Assembly (NCBI RefSeq): GCF_020532645.1
Contig: NZ_JAJAUZ010000002.1
Coordinates: forward strand, 1 to 64,000
DNA from: Streptomyces bambusae
Lineage (GTDB): Bacteria; Actinomycetota; Actinomycetes; Streptomycetales; Streptomycetaceae
Direction: 5' to 3'
DNA length: 64,000 nucleotides
Shown piece after piece: positions 1 to 9,254 of this stretch. The translations under genes and the position numbers were made by a program. The notes beneath the pieces were generated by a model, which ran no database searches, was not told the origin of the DNA, and was given only the letters and a program-made list of their open reading frames with translations. Numbering within the stretch: the stretch's first letter is position 1; each line of letters opens with the position of its first letter.

Positions 1-385
1 CCGCCGGCCCGGGCACCGGGCGGCCACCGGTCCACGGCTGACGGTCCTCCGTCGCGACGGACGGCCCTCCGGCACGCGACGGGAGCGGGACCCGCGCGGG
101 CGCTGCCGCGGGCCCGGCGGGGGCCGGCGACTGCGCCGGTACGGACACGGTGTGCGCAGTGCCGCGTACGGCGTCGGTGGGCGCGGCCGGGACGGCGTGG
201 GCGGACACGGCCGGAACGGCGTCGGTGGGCGCGGCCGCCGGGACCGCGACCCGTGCGGCTCCGTCAGGCACGGACCCGGTGTGGGGGACGGCCGGTACGG
301 CGTCGGTGAGTGCGGCGCCGGTGCGGGTGACCGCCGGGGGCGGCGTGTGGGTGGTCGGGGAAGGGGTGGGGTGGGGGGTGGTCAT
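1..385 (-). CDS. Pro/Ala/Thr-rich hypothetical protein, N-terminal part
   Basis: An open frame on the minus strand starts with ATG at 385 and runs off the left edge. The visible 128 residues are rich in Pro, Ala, Thr and Val, with a recurring P-T-D-A-V-P/R unit, and contain no recognisable domain. Third codon positions are mostly C or G, which favours coding, but I see no ribosome binding site before the ATG. It could be the disordered N-terminus of a larger protein whose domain lies outside the window, or a chance frame in GC-rich DNA. Confidence 0.35.
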   Translation of the reverse strand, partial: MTTPHPTPSPTTHTPPPAVTRTGAALTDAVPAVPHTGSVPDGAARVAVPAAAPTDAVPAVSAHAVPAAPTDAVRGTAHTVSVPAQSPAPAGPAAAPARVPLPSRAGGPSVATEDRQPWTGGRPVPGPA

Positions 386-441
386 GGGGCGGACGGTACG
401 CACCCCCCGGTTCGGTGAACCGTTCCGTCCCCCGGGGCTTC

Positions 442-870
442 CTACGATCGGGGGACGGCTGCTGCGGCGATGCCTTCGACCTCGGTGCCGGCCGGGGCGA
501 GGAGGAAGACGTTGCGGTCCACGCGGTGCATGCCGCTGCCGAGACCGAAGACCACGCCGCTGCTGAAGTCCAGGATCCGCTTGGCCACCTCGGTGTCCGC
601 GCCGGTCAGGTCGAGCAGCACCGGGATCTGGGCGAGCAGGTACTCGGCCACTTCCCGTGCGTCCGCGAAGACCTGCACGCGGAGCACGACGAACCGCCGC
701 TGCTCGGCGGCGAGCTCCCCGGAGCGCGGAATGGTGCGGTGGTCGACCCTCGACGGCCATTCGTTGCGGCTGCGCAGGGGCACCACCTGGGCAAGCCCCT
801 CCCACTGCTCGTCGGTGACGTCGTACCTGCTCACCGGCCCACCTCGGCCCCACGCTTCATGTGCATCCAC
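442..870 (-). CDS. SepF-like cell division protein
   Basis: The 142-residue product matches the core of SepF, the membrane-associated partner that anchors and bundles FtsZ at the division septum. Visible hallmarks are a strand-helix start (VVLRVQVFADARE, about residues 60-72), a central strand VLLDLTG, a helix ending in KRILDFSSGVVFGLGSGMHR, and the terminal strand NVFLLAPAGTEVE. The N-terminal linker is short and lacks a clear membrane helix, so this is probably one of the extra SepF paralogues of Streptomyces rather than the SepF of the division cluster; no ftsZ neighbour is seen. The fold assignment is fairly sure, the role less so. Confidence 0.8.
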   Translation of the reverse strand: MDAHEAWGRGGPVSRYDVTDEQWEGLAQVVPLRSRNEWPSRVDHRTIPRSGELAAEQRRFVVLRVQVFADAREVAEYLLAQIPVLLDLTGADTEVAKRILDFSSGVVFGLGSGMHRVDRNVFLLAPAGTEVEGIAAAAVPRS

Positions 871-973
871 CCATCCTCTCGCGTTTCACCCGTTCAGCCC
901 AACACCGACACGGCCTGTCGGGCGGGTGGCGCGAGCGGAATCCCGCTCCTTGGCCCCGCGTAAGGTCTTGGCC

Positions 974-1597
974 ATGACTGACGGTGAGGGGCGGCTGCTG
1001 CCGAGCGAGATACCGGCGGCCGGCCGGCGGACTCCCCGTCGCCGCCCGCGGGCCGACGCCGTGCGCAACCGTGCCCAGATCCTCGCCGCCGCCGAGCACC
1101 TTTTCTCAGAGCAGGAACCGCACACCGTCACGATGGACCAGATAGCCAGGTCGGCCGGGGTGGGGCGGGCCACCCTCTACCGCCGGTTCCCCGATCCAGG
1201 GGCCATCGCGGCCGCCCTGCTGGAGGAGCACGAGCGGCTGCTCCAGGGCCGGCTGGCCTACGGACCGCCGCCGTTGGGCCCGGGCGCCCCGGCGGCCGAC
1301 CGGCTGGCGGCCTTCTACGCGGCCTCCGTCGATCTGCTGGAGCGTCACCTTCCGCTGGCCTTGGGAGCCGAGGCCGGCGCGGCCCGCTTCGCCAGCGGCT
1401 CGTACCGCTACTGGCAGGCCCACGTACGGCTGCTGCTCGCCGACAGCGGCAGCCCGGACCCGGACGCCTGTGCCGATGCCCTGCTCGGCCCGCTCGCGCC
1501 GGAGGTCTACCGCTTCCAGCGCCACCACCTGGGCCTGGAGCCGCAGCGCATCATCGACAGCCTCACGCTTCTGGCCCACCGGATGCTCGGCCACTAA
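974..1597 (+). CDS. TetR/AcrR family transcriptional regulator
   Basis: A 207-residue protein with a TetR-type DNA-binding domain at about residues 30-75 (NRAQILAAAEHLFSE, then MDQIARSAGVGRATLYRRFP) and a helical C-terminal ligand-binding domain. An ATG at 974 gives a normal family length, although the frame is open much further upstream. The ligand is unknown. A perfect palindrome, TTACCGGCGGTAA, lies directly after the stop codon and about 30 bp before the beta-propeller gene, so it may regulate that gene. It reads in the same direction as that neighbour. Confidence 0.9.
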   Translation: MTDGEGRLLPSEIPAAGRRTPRRRPRADAVRNRAQILAAAEHLFSEQEPHTVTMDQIARSAGVGRATLYRRFPDPGAIAAALLEEHERLLQGRLAYGPPPLGPGAPAADRLAAFYAASVDLLERHLPLALGAEAGAARFASGSYRYWQAHVRLLLADSGSPDPDACADALLGPLAPEVYRFQRHHLGLEPQRIIDSLTLLAHRMLGH

Positions 1598-1598
1598 G

Positions 1599-1611
1599 TT
1601 ACCGGCGGTAA
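1599..1611. promoter_or_regulatory. Perfect 13-bp palindrome, candidate TetR operator
   Basis: TTACCG-G-CGGTAA lies between the tetR-like stop codon and the GTG of the secreted propeller gene. Odd-length palindromes of this kind are common TetR-family operators. That this TetR protein binds here is inferred from adjacency only. Confidence 0.4.
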
Positions 1612-1641
1612 GTCTTCGTTCCTCCCCCTCAGGAGCAGACT

Positions 1642-2955
1642 GTGAACGCTGGAAACGGAACCTCCGCCCGCACCGCGCACCGCCGGATCCGCCGCCCCGG
1701 CCGCCGCCTCGCCGTACTGGCCGCCGCCCTGCTGGCCACCCTGACCGCCGCCGCCGGCCCCTCCGCCGCCTCGGCCGCCGACCCCGCCGCGGCCCGGCCC
1801 GCCGGGGCCGGGCTGCGCGAGGTGCTGTTCGTCGGCAACAACTGGGAGGGCACCGCCGATGTCCTCGCCTCCTCCGGCGGCCTGGAGAAGGTCGGGCGGA
1901 TCAACGTGATACCCGACAAGGAGGAGCGGCTGCGCGAGATCCGTCTCAATCCCGTGAAGCTCGGCTACTTCCTCGGCATCCGCGCCACCGCGGGCGAGGG
2001 CCACGACCAGTTCGTGGACGACATGTACACCACGCCGGACGGCACCGCGGTGGTGGTGTCGCGCCCGAGCTTCGCGGACGTGGTGTCGATCGACCTCGCC
2101 ACCGGCCGCATCAACTGGCGCTTCCCGGTGTCCGGTTACCGCGCCGACCACATGGCGGTCTCCCCCGACGGCACCCGGGTCGCGGTCTCCGCGTCGACGT
2201 CCAACACGGTGCACGTGCTCGACATCGCCACCGGCCGGCCCGCGGGCTCGTTCGGTACGGGCGACAAGCCGCACGAGAACGTCTACACCGACGGCGGCCG
2301 GTACCTGTGGAACATGTCGATCGGCGACGTCACGAGCGCCCTCGACGCACCCTGGCTGGACTGGACGAAGGGCGACCGGCGCATCACCGTCGTCGACGCG
2401 CAGACGATGCGCCAGGTGAAGGTGATCGACATGCGGCAGCGGCTCGACGCGTTCGGCCGCTCCGACCTGTCGGACGCGGTGCGCCCGGTCGCCTTCTCGC
2501 CCGACGGCTCGACGATGTACTTCCAGGTGTCCTTCTTCAACGGCGTGGTGGAGTACGACGTTTCCGCGGACCGCATCACCCGGGTGCGCAGGCTGCCCGC
2601 GAACCCGGCGACCAGCAGCGACCGGACCACGTGGGTCAACGACTCGCGGCACCACGGGATGTCGATGAGCCCGGACGGCACGAAGCTGTGCGTGGCGGGC
2701 ACGATGGACGACTACGCGACCGTCGTCGACCGCACCTCGCTGCTGGAGGGCCCGCTGGTGCCGGCGTCGAAGCCGTACTGGGCGACGGTCAGCGGCGACG
2801 GGCGGTCCTGCGTGATCTCGGAGAGCGGCGCCGACCGGGTCACGGCCATCGACTTCGCCACCGGGCGGGCCACCGCCTCGGTGCCGGTGGGCGACCACCC
2901 GCAGCGGGTGCGGCTGGGGCACGTACCGGCCGGCTGGAGCGGGCCCGCCGCGTAG
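1642..2955 (+). CDS. Secreted YncE/YVTN-type beta-propeller protein
   Basis: A 437-residue protein starting with GTG at 1642 behind an AGGAG site. It begins with an Arg-rich stretch and a hydrophobic core (LAVLAAALLATLTAAAG) ending in ASAAD, a typical Sec or Tat-like signal peptide. The mature part shows repeated propeller blades: HMAVSPDGTRVAVSAS, VAFSPDGSTMYFQ, GMSMSPDGTKLCVAG and intervening IDLATGR/IDIATGR units. Such propellers are usually extracellular binding proteins, and no catalytic residues can be named. The palindrome upstream suggests control by the adjacent TetR protein. Confidence 0.8.
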   Translation: MNAGNGTSARTAHRRIRRPGRRLAVLAAALLATLTAAAGPSAASAADPAAARPAGAGLREVLFVGNNWEGTADVLASSGGLEKVGRINVIPDKEERLREIRLNPVKLGYFLGIRATAGEGHDQFVDDMYTTPDGTAVVVSRPSFADVVSIDLATGRINWRFPVSGYRADHMAVSPDGTRVAVSASTSNTVHVLDIATGRPAGSFGTGDKPHENVYTDGGRYLWNMSIGDVTSALDAPWLDWTKGDRRITVVDAQTMRQVKVIDMRQRLDAFGRSDLSDAVRPVAFSPDGSTMYFQVSFFNGVVEYDVSADRITRVRRLPANPATSSDRTTWVNDSRHHGMSMSPDGTKLCVAGTMDDYATVVDRTSLLEGPLVPASKPYWATVSGDGRSCVISESGADRVTAIDFATGRATASVPVGDHPQRVRLGHVPAGWSGPAA

Positions 2956-2970
2956 CCGCGCGGGCCGCCC

Positions 2971-3369
2971 TCACGGCGCGACCCCGTAGTAACGGCGGCA
3001 GCCCCGCAGCATCGCCTCGGGCGAGAGGGTGAAGACGTCCACGAAGCCGACGCCGCCGGTCCGGCCCACCACGACCACGCTGTCGCCCTCGGCGACGATC
3101 CGGTCGATGGCGTGCGGGGCCGGCGGCACCAGGCCCTCCTGGTGGAGCCGGACCACCTCGTCACGGCCGTGCCCGGGCGGCGCGTCCGGACGGCAGAGCT
3201 CCACGTCCTCGTCGAGGAGCGACCCGTACCCGTCGACGTCGCCGGTGTCGAGATAGTGGTAGGCGAGGCGTACGTGCTCCACGCCGGCGGCCGTGACCAT
3301 GCCGCCCCAGGGCCGTCCGCGGCCCGCCTGCCTGCCGTTCCCACTGCCGTCGCTGCGCTGACTGCTCAC
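2971..3369 (-). CDS. SnoaL-like / NTF2-fold protein
   Basis: A 132-residue protein on the minus strand. After a low-complexity N-terminus it shows an NTF2-like pattern: VRLAYHYLDTGDVDGYGSLL, DEDVELCRPDAPPGHGRDEV, then strands around RIVAEGDSVVVVGRTGG and GFVDVFTLS. Proteins of this fold bind small ligands or act as small isomerases and cyclases; the family alone does not give the substrate. A GTG at 3369 behind AAAGGA is the likely start; an internal ATG at 3300 is possible. It is divergent from the SARP gene, so the roughly 190 bp between them should hold both promoters. Confidence 0.65.
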   Translation of the reverse strand: MSSQRSDGSGNGRQAGRGRPWGGMVTAAGVEHVRLAYHYLDTGDVDGYGSLLDEDVELCRPDAPPGHGRDEVVRLHQEGLVPPAPHAIDRIVAEGDSVVVVGRTGGVGFVDVFTLSPEAMLRGCRRYYGVAP

Positions 3370-3563
3370 CGATACGTGTCCTTTCGTGCTGCCTCGGACA
3401 CTGTGCTCCGCCCCTCCAACCCGGAACTATCGCAGGGCTATCACCGCCGGTCACCATCACGAAATATCCACACCATGGACAAGAACCCTGCAGGTCTACG
3501 ACACTTGGGCAGGCTGCCAAGCCGATCTTGCTCCGAGTTCCCGGGCGACCGGCAGGGAGACTC

Positions 3564-6500
3564 ATGCCCAATTCCTTCAGTGGAGTGCACGCTGCCCCCG
3601 AGATGCCCGCCTTCCGCATCCTCGGACCGTTACAGGTGGCCGGACCACGCGGACCGGTGCGGGTGCCGCCGGGGCGGCAGGAGGCGATCCTCGCCGCCCT
3701 GCTGCTGGAGACGAACCGGGTGGTCAGCACGGACTCCCTGGTGGACCTGATCTGGGACGACACCCCGCCGGACACGGCCCGCACGCAGGTGCAGATCTGC
3801 GTGTCGCGGCTGCGCAAGCTGTTCACCGGCGCCGGCATCGACGCGGCCATCACCACCCGGCCGCCCGGGTACGTGCTGACGACCGGCCCCGAGAGCGTCG
3901 ACTCGGCCCTGTTCTCCCGCGAGGTCGCCGAGGCGCGCGCCCTGGGGAAGGCCGGGCGTCCCGCCGAGGCCGTGGAACGACTGCGGGCCGCCGAGGCGTT
4001 GTGGCAGGGCGACTGCCTGGGCGGGGTGCCCGGCGAGTCGCTGCGCAGCCGGGCGCTCCAGCTGGACGAGGAACGCCTGACGGCCGTGGAGACCCGGATC
4101 CAGCTGGAACTGGACCTGGGCCGGCATCACCAACTGGTCGCCGAAATACAGCTCTTGGTACGGGCGCACGCACTGCGGGAGCGGCTGCGGGGCCAGTTGA
4201 TGCTGGCGCTGTACCGTTCGGGCCGGCAGGCGGAGGCCCTGGAATCGTACCGGGCGGGCCGGGAGCTGCTGGTCGACGAGCTCGGCCTGGAGCCGGGCGA
4301 GGAACTGCGGAAGCTGGAGTCGGCGATCCTGTCCGGCGATCCGGCGCTGCACGCGGGACAGCCGGGCGGACCGGGCGCGGCCGACCGCTTCGGACGGACC
4401 GGCGCGGACGGCGGCGGTACGGCGGTCCGGGCCGCGGCGTTCGGCGGGCCGGCGGCCGGCCCCGGGTCGGGATCCGGACTCGGTGCGGTACCGGGCGCGG
4501 GGTTGGGCTCGGGGGTGGGCGCCGCCTCGGGCGCCGGCCTGGGCGCGGTACCGGGCGCCGGGCCGGGCACGACCGGCTCCGGTGCTGTGACCGGCGGCTT
4601 TCCCGACGTGTCGGCCTGGAGCGGCCGGGCCGGTCTGACGGCCGGGGCGGGTCTGCCGGGTGCGGCCGGGTTCCTGACCGCGGGCCTCCCGGGGGCCGGA
4701 GCGCCGCGCGGCGCTGAACCGCGCGGGGGCGCGGGCCTCGCTCCCGGCATGGGGCTGCCCGGAACGGGGCTGCCCGGAACGACGGCGCTCCTCACGCCGG
4801 GCCGGTCGGCCGGCCCGGGGGCTCCGGGCGGCGGGCCGGGCGAGCCGGGCGGGGGTGTGCCCGAGGCGGAGCCCGGGCTGGGCTGGCGGGAGGAGGTTCC
4901 CCGGCAGCTCCCCGCGGACACGGCGGACTTCGTCGGCGACGAGGCGCAGATGGATGTCATCGAGCAGGCGTTGCTCGGTGACGGGGTGCGGCGCGCGGTG
5001 GGCTTCGCCGTGATCGTGGGCAAGCCCGGCACCGGGAAGTCCACGCTGGCCACCCACATTGCCCACCGGATCAGCGAAGGCAGCTTTCCCGACGGGCAGT
5101 TGTACTGCGATCTGCGCGGTACCACGCCCGGCCCCGCCTCGGCCGCCGAGGTGCTGGGCCGGTTCCTGCGCGCCCTCGGCATTCCCGGTCCGGTGATCCC
5201 GGAGACGCTGGACGAGCGCGCCGAGATGTACCGGACGCTGCTTGCCTCCCGGCGGGTGCTCGTCGTGCTGGACGACGCCGCGTCGGAGAGCCAGGTGCGG
5301 CCGCTGCTGCCCGGCAGCCGCAACTGCGCGGTGCTGGTGACGAGCCGGGTGCGGATTACCGGGCTGCCCGGTGCGCACCGGGTGGAGCTGGACGTGCTGA
5401 GCACGGAGCGGGCGCTGGAGCTGCTGGTCCGGGTGATCGGGCCGGATCGGGTGGCGCGGGAGCCGATCGCGGCGGAGGCGCTGATCCGCACGGTGGGCGG
5501 GCTGCCGCTGGCGCTGCGGATCGTCGCGGCGCGGCTGGCAGCGCGGCCGCATTGGTCGCTGGCTTCCATGGTGCACCGGCTGGCCAACGAACGGCACCGG
5601 CTGGACGAGCTGACGCACGGCGAGATGACGATGCGGGCGAGCCTGTCGCTGACGCACGACGGACTGGGTTTCGTGGAGCGCCAGTTGCTGCGCCTGCTGA
5701 GTCTGGCGCAGGGGCCGACGCTGCCGGGCTGGCTGGCGGGCGCACTGCTCGACGACGACCGGCCGTTCCCTTCGGACCTGCTGGAGCCGCTGGTCGACGT
5801 ACAGATGCTGGATGTCGTCGGGGTGGAGTCCACGGGCGGGTTCCGGTACCGGTTCCACGAGATCATCCGGGTGTTCGCGCGCGAGCAGCTGGCCGCGCAC
5901 GACGAGCCGGCGGTGCAGCGGGCGGCGCTGGAGCGGATGATGGGCGGCTGGATGGCGCTTGCCGAGCAGGCCCACCGGCGGATCTACGGCGGGGACTTCA
6001 CCGTGCTCCACGGTTCGGCGCCGCGATGGGAGCCGCCGCGTACCGTGGTCGACGAGCTGCTCGTCGATCCGCTGGAGTGGCTGGACAGCGAGCAGGCCAA
6101 CCTGTGCCTGGCGGTGGAGCACGCGGCCCGCGAGCAGATGGACGAGCTGTGCTGGAACCTGGCGACGACCCTGGTGACCCTGTTCGAGGTGCGCGGCTAT
6201 CACCTGCAGTGGGAGCAGACCCACCAGCAGGCGCTGGCGGCGGTCCGGCAGGCGGGCAACGTGCGCGGTACGGCGGCCCTGCTCAGCTCGATGGGTTCGC
6301 TGCACCTGAGCCGCAGTCAGCATCACGAGGCCCGGGAGGCGTTGGGCACGGCGCTCGGGCTGTTCACGGAGCTGGGCGATGCGCACGGGCGGGCACTGTG
6401 CCGCCGGGACCTGGCGCTGCTGGAGCGGCTGCGCGGGGACGACGACCGGGCGCTGGGCCTGTACGGGCTGGCGCTGCAGGACTTCGACCGGGCGGGCGAC

Positions 6501-7022
6501 GCGGTGGGGCGGGCGAACGTGCTGACGCACAGCTCGCACATCTGGATGCGGCGGGGCCAGAGCGGTACCGCGCAGTCGCAGCTGGACGAGGCACTGGGCA
6601 TCTACCGTTCGGTGGGGTACACCGGCGGGCAGGCCCGGACGCTGCGGCGGGTCGGTCAACTGCTGTTGCAGCAGCGCGAGTTCGAGCAGGCGGTGACGAT
6701 CTTCACCGAGGTGCTGGAGCTGTGCCGGCGGCGCGGTGACGTGATCGGCGAGGGGCATCTGCTGCGGGACCTGGGGCAGGCGCTGGCGGCCGTGGGCCGG
6801 GACGAGCAGGCGCGGGAGTTCTACGACCGCTCGCTGTCGGTCCGCGAGCAGATCATGGACCAGGGCGGTGCGGCGCTGGTCCGGCTGGACCTGGGACGGC
6901 TGCTGGTCCGGTCGGGCGAGGCGGCCCGGTCTCGGGAGCTGCTGGAGAGCGCGGCGCAGGCCTTCCGGGACCGGAACATGGCGCCGGAGCTCCGCGAGAC
7001 GGAGCTGCTGCTCGGGCGGTGA
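3564..7022 (+). CDS. SARP/AfsR-type regulator with NB-ARC and TPR domains
   Basis: A 1152-residue transcriptional activator. Residues 15-110 form the OmpR-like winged helix of SARP proteins (FRILGPLQV, QVQICVSRLRKLF, PPGYVL), followed by a bacterial transcriptional activation domain to about 265. A Gly/Ala/Pro linker of about 170 residues with repeated GAGLGAVPGAG-like units follows. An NB-ARC ATPase has its P-loop GKPGTGKST near residue 485 and LVVLDDAA as Walker B. The C-terminus carries TPR-like helices. The ATG at 3564 follows a GGGAGA-type site. Codon 23 is TTA (3630-3632), which points to bldA-dependent translation. Its position at the head of the NRPS genes makes it the likely pathway activator. 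Confidence 0.9.
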   Translation: MPNSFSGVHAAPEMPAFRILGPLQVAGPRGPVRVPPGRQEAILAALLLETNRVVSTDSLVDLIWDDTPPDTARTQVQICVSRLRKLFTGAGIDAAITTRPPGYVLTTGPESVDSALFSREVAEARALGKAGRPAEAVERLRAAEALWQGDCLGGVPGESLRSRALQLDEERLTAVETRIQLELDLGRHHQLVAEIQLLVRAHALRERLRGQLMLALYRSGRQAEALESYRAGRELLVDELGLEPGEELRKLESAILSGDPALHAGQPGGPGAADRFGRTGADGGGTAVRAAAFGGPAAGPGSGSGLGAVPGAGLGSGVGAASGAGLGAVPGAGPGTTGSGAVTGGFPDVSAWSGRAGLTAGAGLPGAAGFLTAGLPGAGAPRGAEPRGGAGLAPGMGLPGTGLPGTTALLTPGRSAGPGAPGGGPGEPGGGVPEAEPGLGWREEVPRQLPADTADFVGDEAQMDVIEQALLGDGVRRAVGFAVIVGKPGTGKSTLATHIAHRISEGSFPDGQLYCDLRGTTPGPASAAEVLGRFLRALGIPGPVIPETLDERAEMYRTLLASRRVLVVLDDAASESQVRPLLPGSRNCAVLVTSRVRITGLPGAHRVELDVLSTERALELLVRVIGPDRVAREPIAAEALIRTVGGLPLALRIVAARLAARPHWSLASMVHRLANERHRLDELTHGEMTMRASLSLTHDGLGFVERQLLRLLSLAQGPTLPGWLAGALLDDDRPFPSDLLEPLVDVQMLDVVGVESTGGFRYRFHEIIRVFAREQLAAHDEPAVQRAALERMMGGWMALAEQAHRRIYGGDFTVLHGSAPRWEPPRTVVDELLVDPLEWLDSEQANLCLAVEHAAREQMDELCWNLATTLVTLFEVRGYHLQWEQTHQQALAAVRQAGNVRGTAALLSSMGSLHLSRSQHHEAREALGTALGLFTELGDAHGRALCRRDLALLERLRGDDDRALGLYGLALQDFDRAGDAVGRANVLTHSSHIWMRRGQSGTAQSQLDEALGIYRSVGYTGGQARTLRRVGQLLLQQREFEQAVTIFTEVLELCRRRGDVIGEGHLLRDLGQALAAVGRDEQAREFYDRSLSVREQIMDQGGAALVRLDLGRLLVRSGEAARSRELLESAAQAFRDRNMAPELRETELLLGR

Positions 7023-7075
7023 GCGTACGGCGCGCCGTTCGCGCGTCTCTCCGAGGCCTGTCGGCCGCCGTCCGG

Positions 7076-7297
7076 TCAGTCCCAGGGGTCGTTGTTGTGG
7101 CTCGCGGTGGGCGAGGGAGTGGCGGCCTGCGGGGCGGCGGCGTCGCCCTCGCCGGTGCCCGGCAGCGGCTGGGTGACGCGGGTGGGGGCGGTGGGAGCCG
7201 TGGCGTCGTCGGCCTGTGCTGCCTGCGTGCCCACGACGGCCAGACCGGCGACGGCGGCGGTCAGCAGGGCGGTGCGGAAGGCCTTGGCCAGGCTCAT
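7076..7297 (-). CDS. Small secreted protein
   Basis: A 73-residue product with a clear signal peptide (KAFRTALLTAAVAGLAVVG, then TQAAQA-DD) and a mature part of about 45 residues rich in Thr, Pro and Ala. No cysteine or known motif is present, so it is probably a small secreted protein of unknown role. It is convergent with the SARP gene, and the AAGGGACT sequence before the ATG serves as ribosome binding site. Confidence 0.6.
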   Translation of the reverse strand: MSLAKAFRTALLTAAVAGLAVVGTQAAQADDATAPTAPTRVTQPLPGTGEGDAAAPQAATPSPTASHNNDPWD

Positions 7298-7689
7298 CGG
7301 AGAGTCCCTTCGGCTGGTGAGCGCCCCGGTGCGGTGCGCTTCGTTCTCTGTGGCACCAACTTAGGAAGGCCGGGAATCCCCCCACCGTCTTCACCCCTAT
7401 CCCCGCGTTATCACCGCGCGGACCGGTTTTCGGGCGGAGATAGCGGGGGCGGCGGGGCTGCCGGGCGCGATGGCGCAACCGCCCGGCGGCGGTAGGGGCG
7501 GCGGGCCGCAGTGGGGCCGCCACAAGGCCCGTGACCGGCGCTAACCCGTGGCCATTGGTCGGGGGATGCCCTGCGGATAGCGCGATTCGGACGATGGGAA
7601 GCGGAACCGGGCTGCTGCCTCTCCCACGAGGGGTGGGCGGCGGCCTGCATCTGCCTCCGGGTTCCCCACCACGACTCGCGGGAGCACAC
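7298..7689. other. Intergenic region between small secreted gene and XRE regulator
   Basis: About 390 bp with no credible gene. It must hold the promoters of the divergent small secreted protein and the XRE-NB-ARC regulator. A GC-rich imperfect inverted repeat around CCCCTATC and GATAGCGGGG is visible near 7395-7450. I cannot assign a specific promoter. Confidence 0.4.
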
Positions 7690-9120
7690 ATGAGCACCAC
7701 CGTTCCGGTCACCGCAGCGTCCGCGGAGCCGTCCACCGCCGCCGACAGCGCGCAGTTCGGCGCACTGGTACGGGCGCACCGGCTGCGCATCGGCCTGACC
7801 CAGCGGGAGCTGGCCGACCTGTCCACGATCAGCGTGCGGGCCATCCGCGACCTGGAGCAGGGCAAGGCACGGCGGCCGAGAACCGACACGATCCGGCTGA
7901 TCGCCGATGCGCTGCGGCTGGGACCGCGGGCCCGTGCCGCGCTGGAGGCGGCCGCCCAGCAGGGGCGGTGCGCCGGGGCGGCGGGCGGGCTCTTCGACGG
8001 GGAGCCGCCGGCGCCGCCGACCGCGCTGCACGGCCTGACCGGCCGGGAAGCGGAGGCCGGGGTGCTGGTGCGGGAGCTGGGCTCGGGGTCGGAGCGGCTG
8101 GTGAACGTGGTGGGGCTGAGCGGGGCGGGGAAGACCCGGCTGGCGCTGGAGGCGGCGAACCGGCTGTACGCGGCGGGGCTGCCGGTGCTGTGGCACGCGT
8201 TCCCCGGGGCGCCGCGGGACTATCTCGCCGCGGCGGACGCAGGCCCGGCGGAGCGGCTCGTGGCGGAGCTGGTGGCGTACCTGTTCGAGGCGGGGCCGGG
8301 CGACGAGGGCCGGCTGCCGGCGCAGCCGGTGGGCGACCGGCCGGTGCTGCTGGTGCTGGACGGGGCACCGGAGCGGGCGCCGCGGTGCGACCGGCTGACC
8401 CGGCTGCTGCGCGAGTTCCCGGGGCTGCGGCTGCTGGTCACCTCCGAGCACCCATGGGGGCTTCCGGGTGAACGGCCTTTCCTGCTGGGCCCGTTGGAGG
8501 TGCCGGTGGAGGGTGCCGCCGAGTCTGCTGCCGTAGGACTGTTCCTCGACCATGCGCGGCGGGTGCGGCCGGAGTTCGCCCCGTCGGGGGGTGAACTCGC
8601 CGACGTGGTACGGGTCTGCGCGCGGCTGGACGGGCATCCGGTGGCGCTCGCGGCGGCGGCCTCCTGGCTGGCGGTGTGCGATCTGCCGGCGCTCCGCCGG
8701 TCCGTGGACGCCGATCCGGCCGCGCTGCTGGACCACCTGGCGGGGGGTGACGGCGGACGGCGCTTCCGGGAGGGGCTGCAGCGCGGGCTGCGCCGGCTCA
8801 CCGACGGGCAGCGGGCCCTGCTCGCGGACCTGTGCACCGCGCCCGGGGACGGGGCCGGGGCGGACGGGTCCGGCGACGGAAGGGGCGACGGATGCGGCAA
8901 CGGGTCCGGCGACGGGTTCGGGCTGGACGAGATCGTGGCGCTGACCGGACGCGGCCTGCCGGAGTCCGGGCGGATGGTGCGCGACCTGCTCATAGCCGGG
9001 GTGATCCGGGCCGGGCACGAGGCGGGCCGGTCCCGTTTCCGGGTGCTGCACCTGGTCCGTGCCTTCCACCGGAGCGCCGAGGGTGCCCCGCCCGCCGCCC
9101 TGGCTGCCGCCGGGCACTGA
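7690..9120 (+). CDS. XRE-family regulator fused to an NB-ARC-type ATPase
   Basis: A 476-residue protein. Residues about 18-70 are an XRE helix-turn-helix (RAHRLRIGLTQRELADLS, then SVRAIRDLEQGK). A STAND/NB-ARC ATPase region follows, with P-loop VVGLSGAGKTRLALEAANRL near residue 140 and LLVLDGA as Walker B. A loop of alternating Gly, Asp and Ser (about residues 387-413) interrupts the C-terminal part. The ATG at 7690 gives a sensible HTH start although the frame is open upstream. It lies 134 bp before NRPS-1 on the same strand and is probably the second pathway regulator. It lacks the TPR tail of the SARP protein. Confidence 0.85.
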   Translation: MSTTVPVTAASAEPSTAADSAQFGALVRAHRLRIGLTQRELADLSTISVRAIRDLEQGKARRPRTDTIRLIADALRLGPRARAALEAAAQQGRCAGAAGGLFDGEPPAPPTALHGLTGREAEAGVLVRELGSGSERLVNVVGLSGAGKTRLALEAANRLYAAGLPVLWHAFPGAPRDYLAAADAGPAERLVAELVAYLFEAGPGDEGRLPAQPVGDRPVLLVLDGAPERAPRCDRLTRLLREFPGLRLLVTSEHPWGLPGERPFLLGPLEVPVEGAAESAAVGLFLDHARRVRPEFAPSGGELADVVRVCARLDGHPVALAAAASWLAVCDLPALRRSVDADPAALLDHLAGGDGGRRFREGLQRGLRRLTDGQRALLADLCTAPGDGAGADGSGDGRGDGCGNGSGDGFGLDEIVALTGRGLPESGRMVRDLLIAGVIRAGHEAGRSRFRVLHLVRAFHRSAEGAPPAALAAAGH

Positions 9121-9254
9121 GCTGCTGCCGTAGTGCCGGAACAACTGCCGCCCGGGGCACGGCACCCGGGTTTGGATGACATCGGCCGGATGGTGCGCGG
9201 AACGCCCCGGAGACGGCCGGCCCCGCACCCACCGTGATCACACAAGGAGCTTCC

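Noticed and set aside
4360..4880. Gly/Ala/Pro-rich stretch in the SARP gene as a possible frameshift or separate gene
   Set aside because: The frame continues without break into the NB-ARC domain; it is an interdomain linker.
3630..7889. A 1419-codon open frame on the minus strand opposite the SARP gene
   Set aside because: It is a shadow of the strongly coding plus-strand gene; it is Arg/Pro/His/Gln-rich and has no domain.
9234..9254. In-frame GTG at 9234 as the NRPS-1 start
   Set aside because: The AAGGAG at 9244-9249 is placed for the ATG at 9255 and would lie inside the longer reading.
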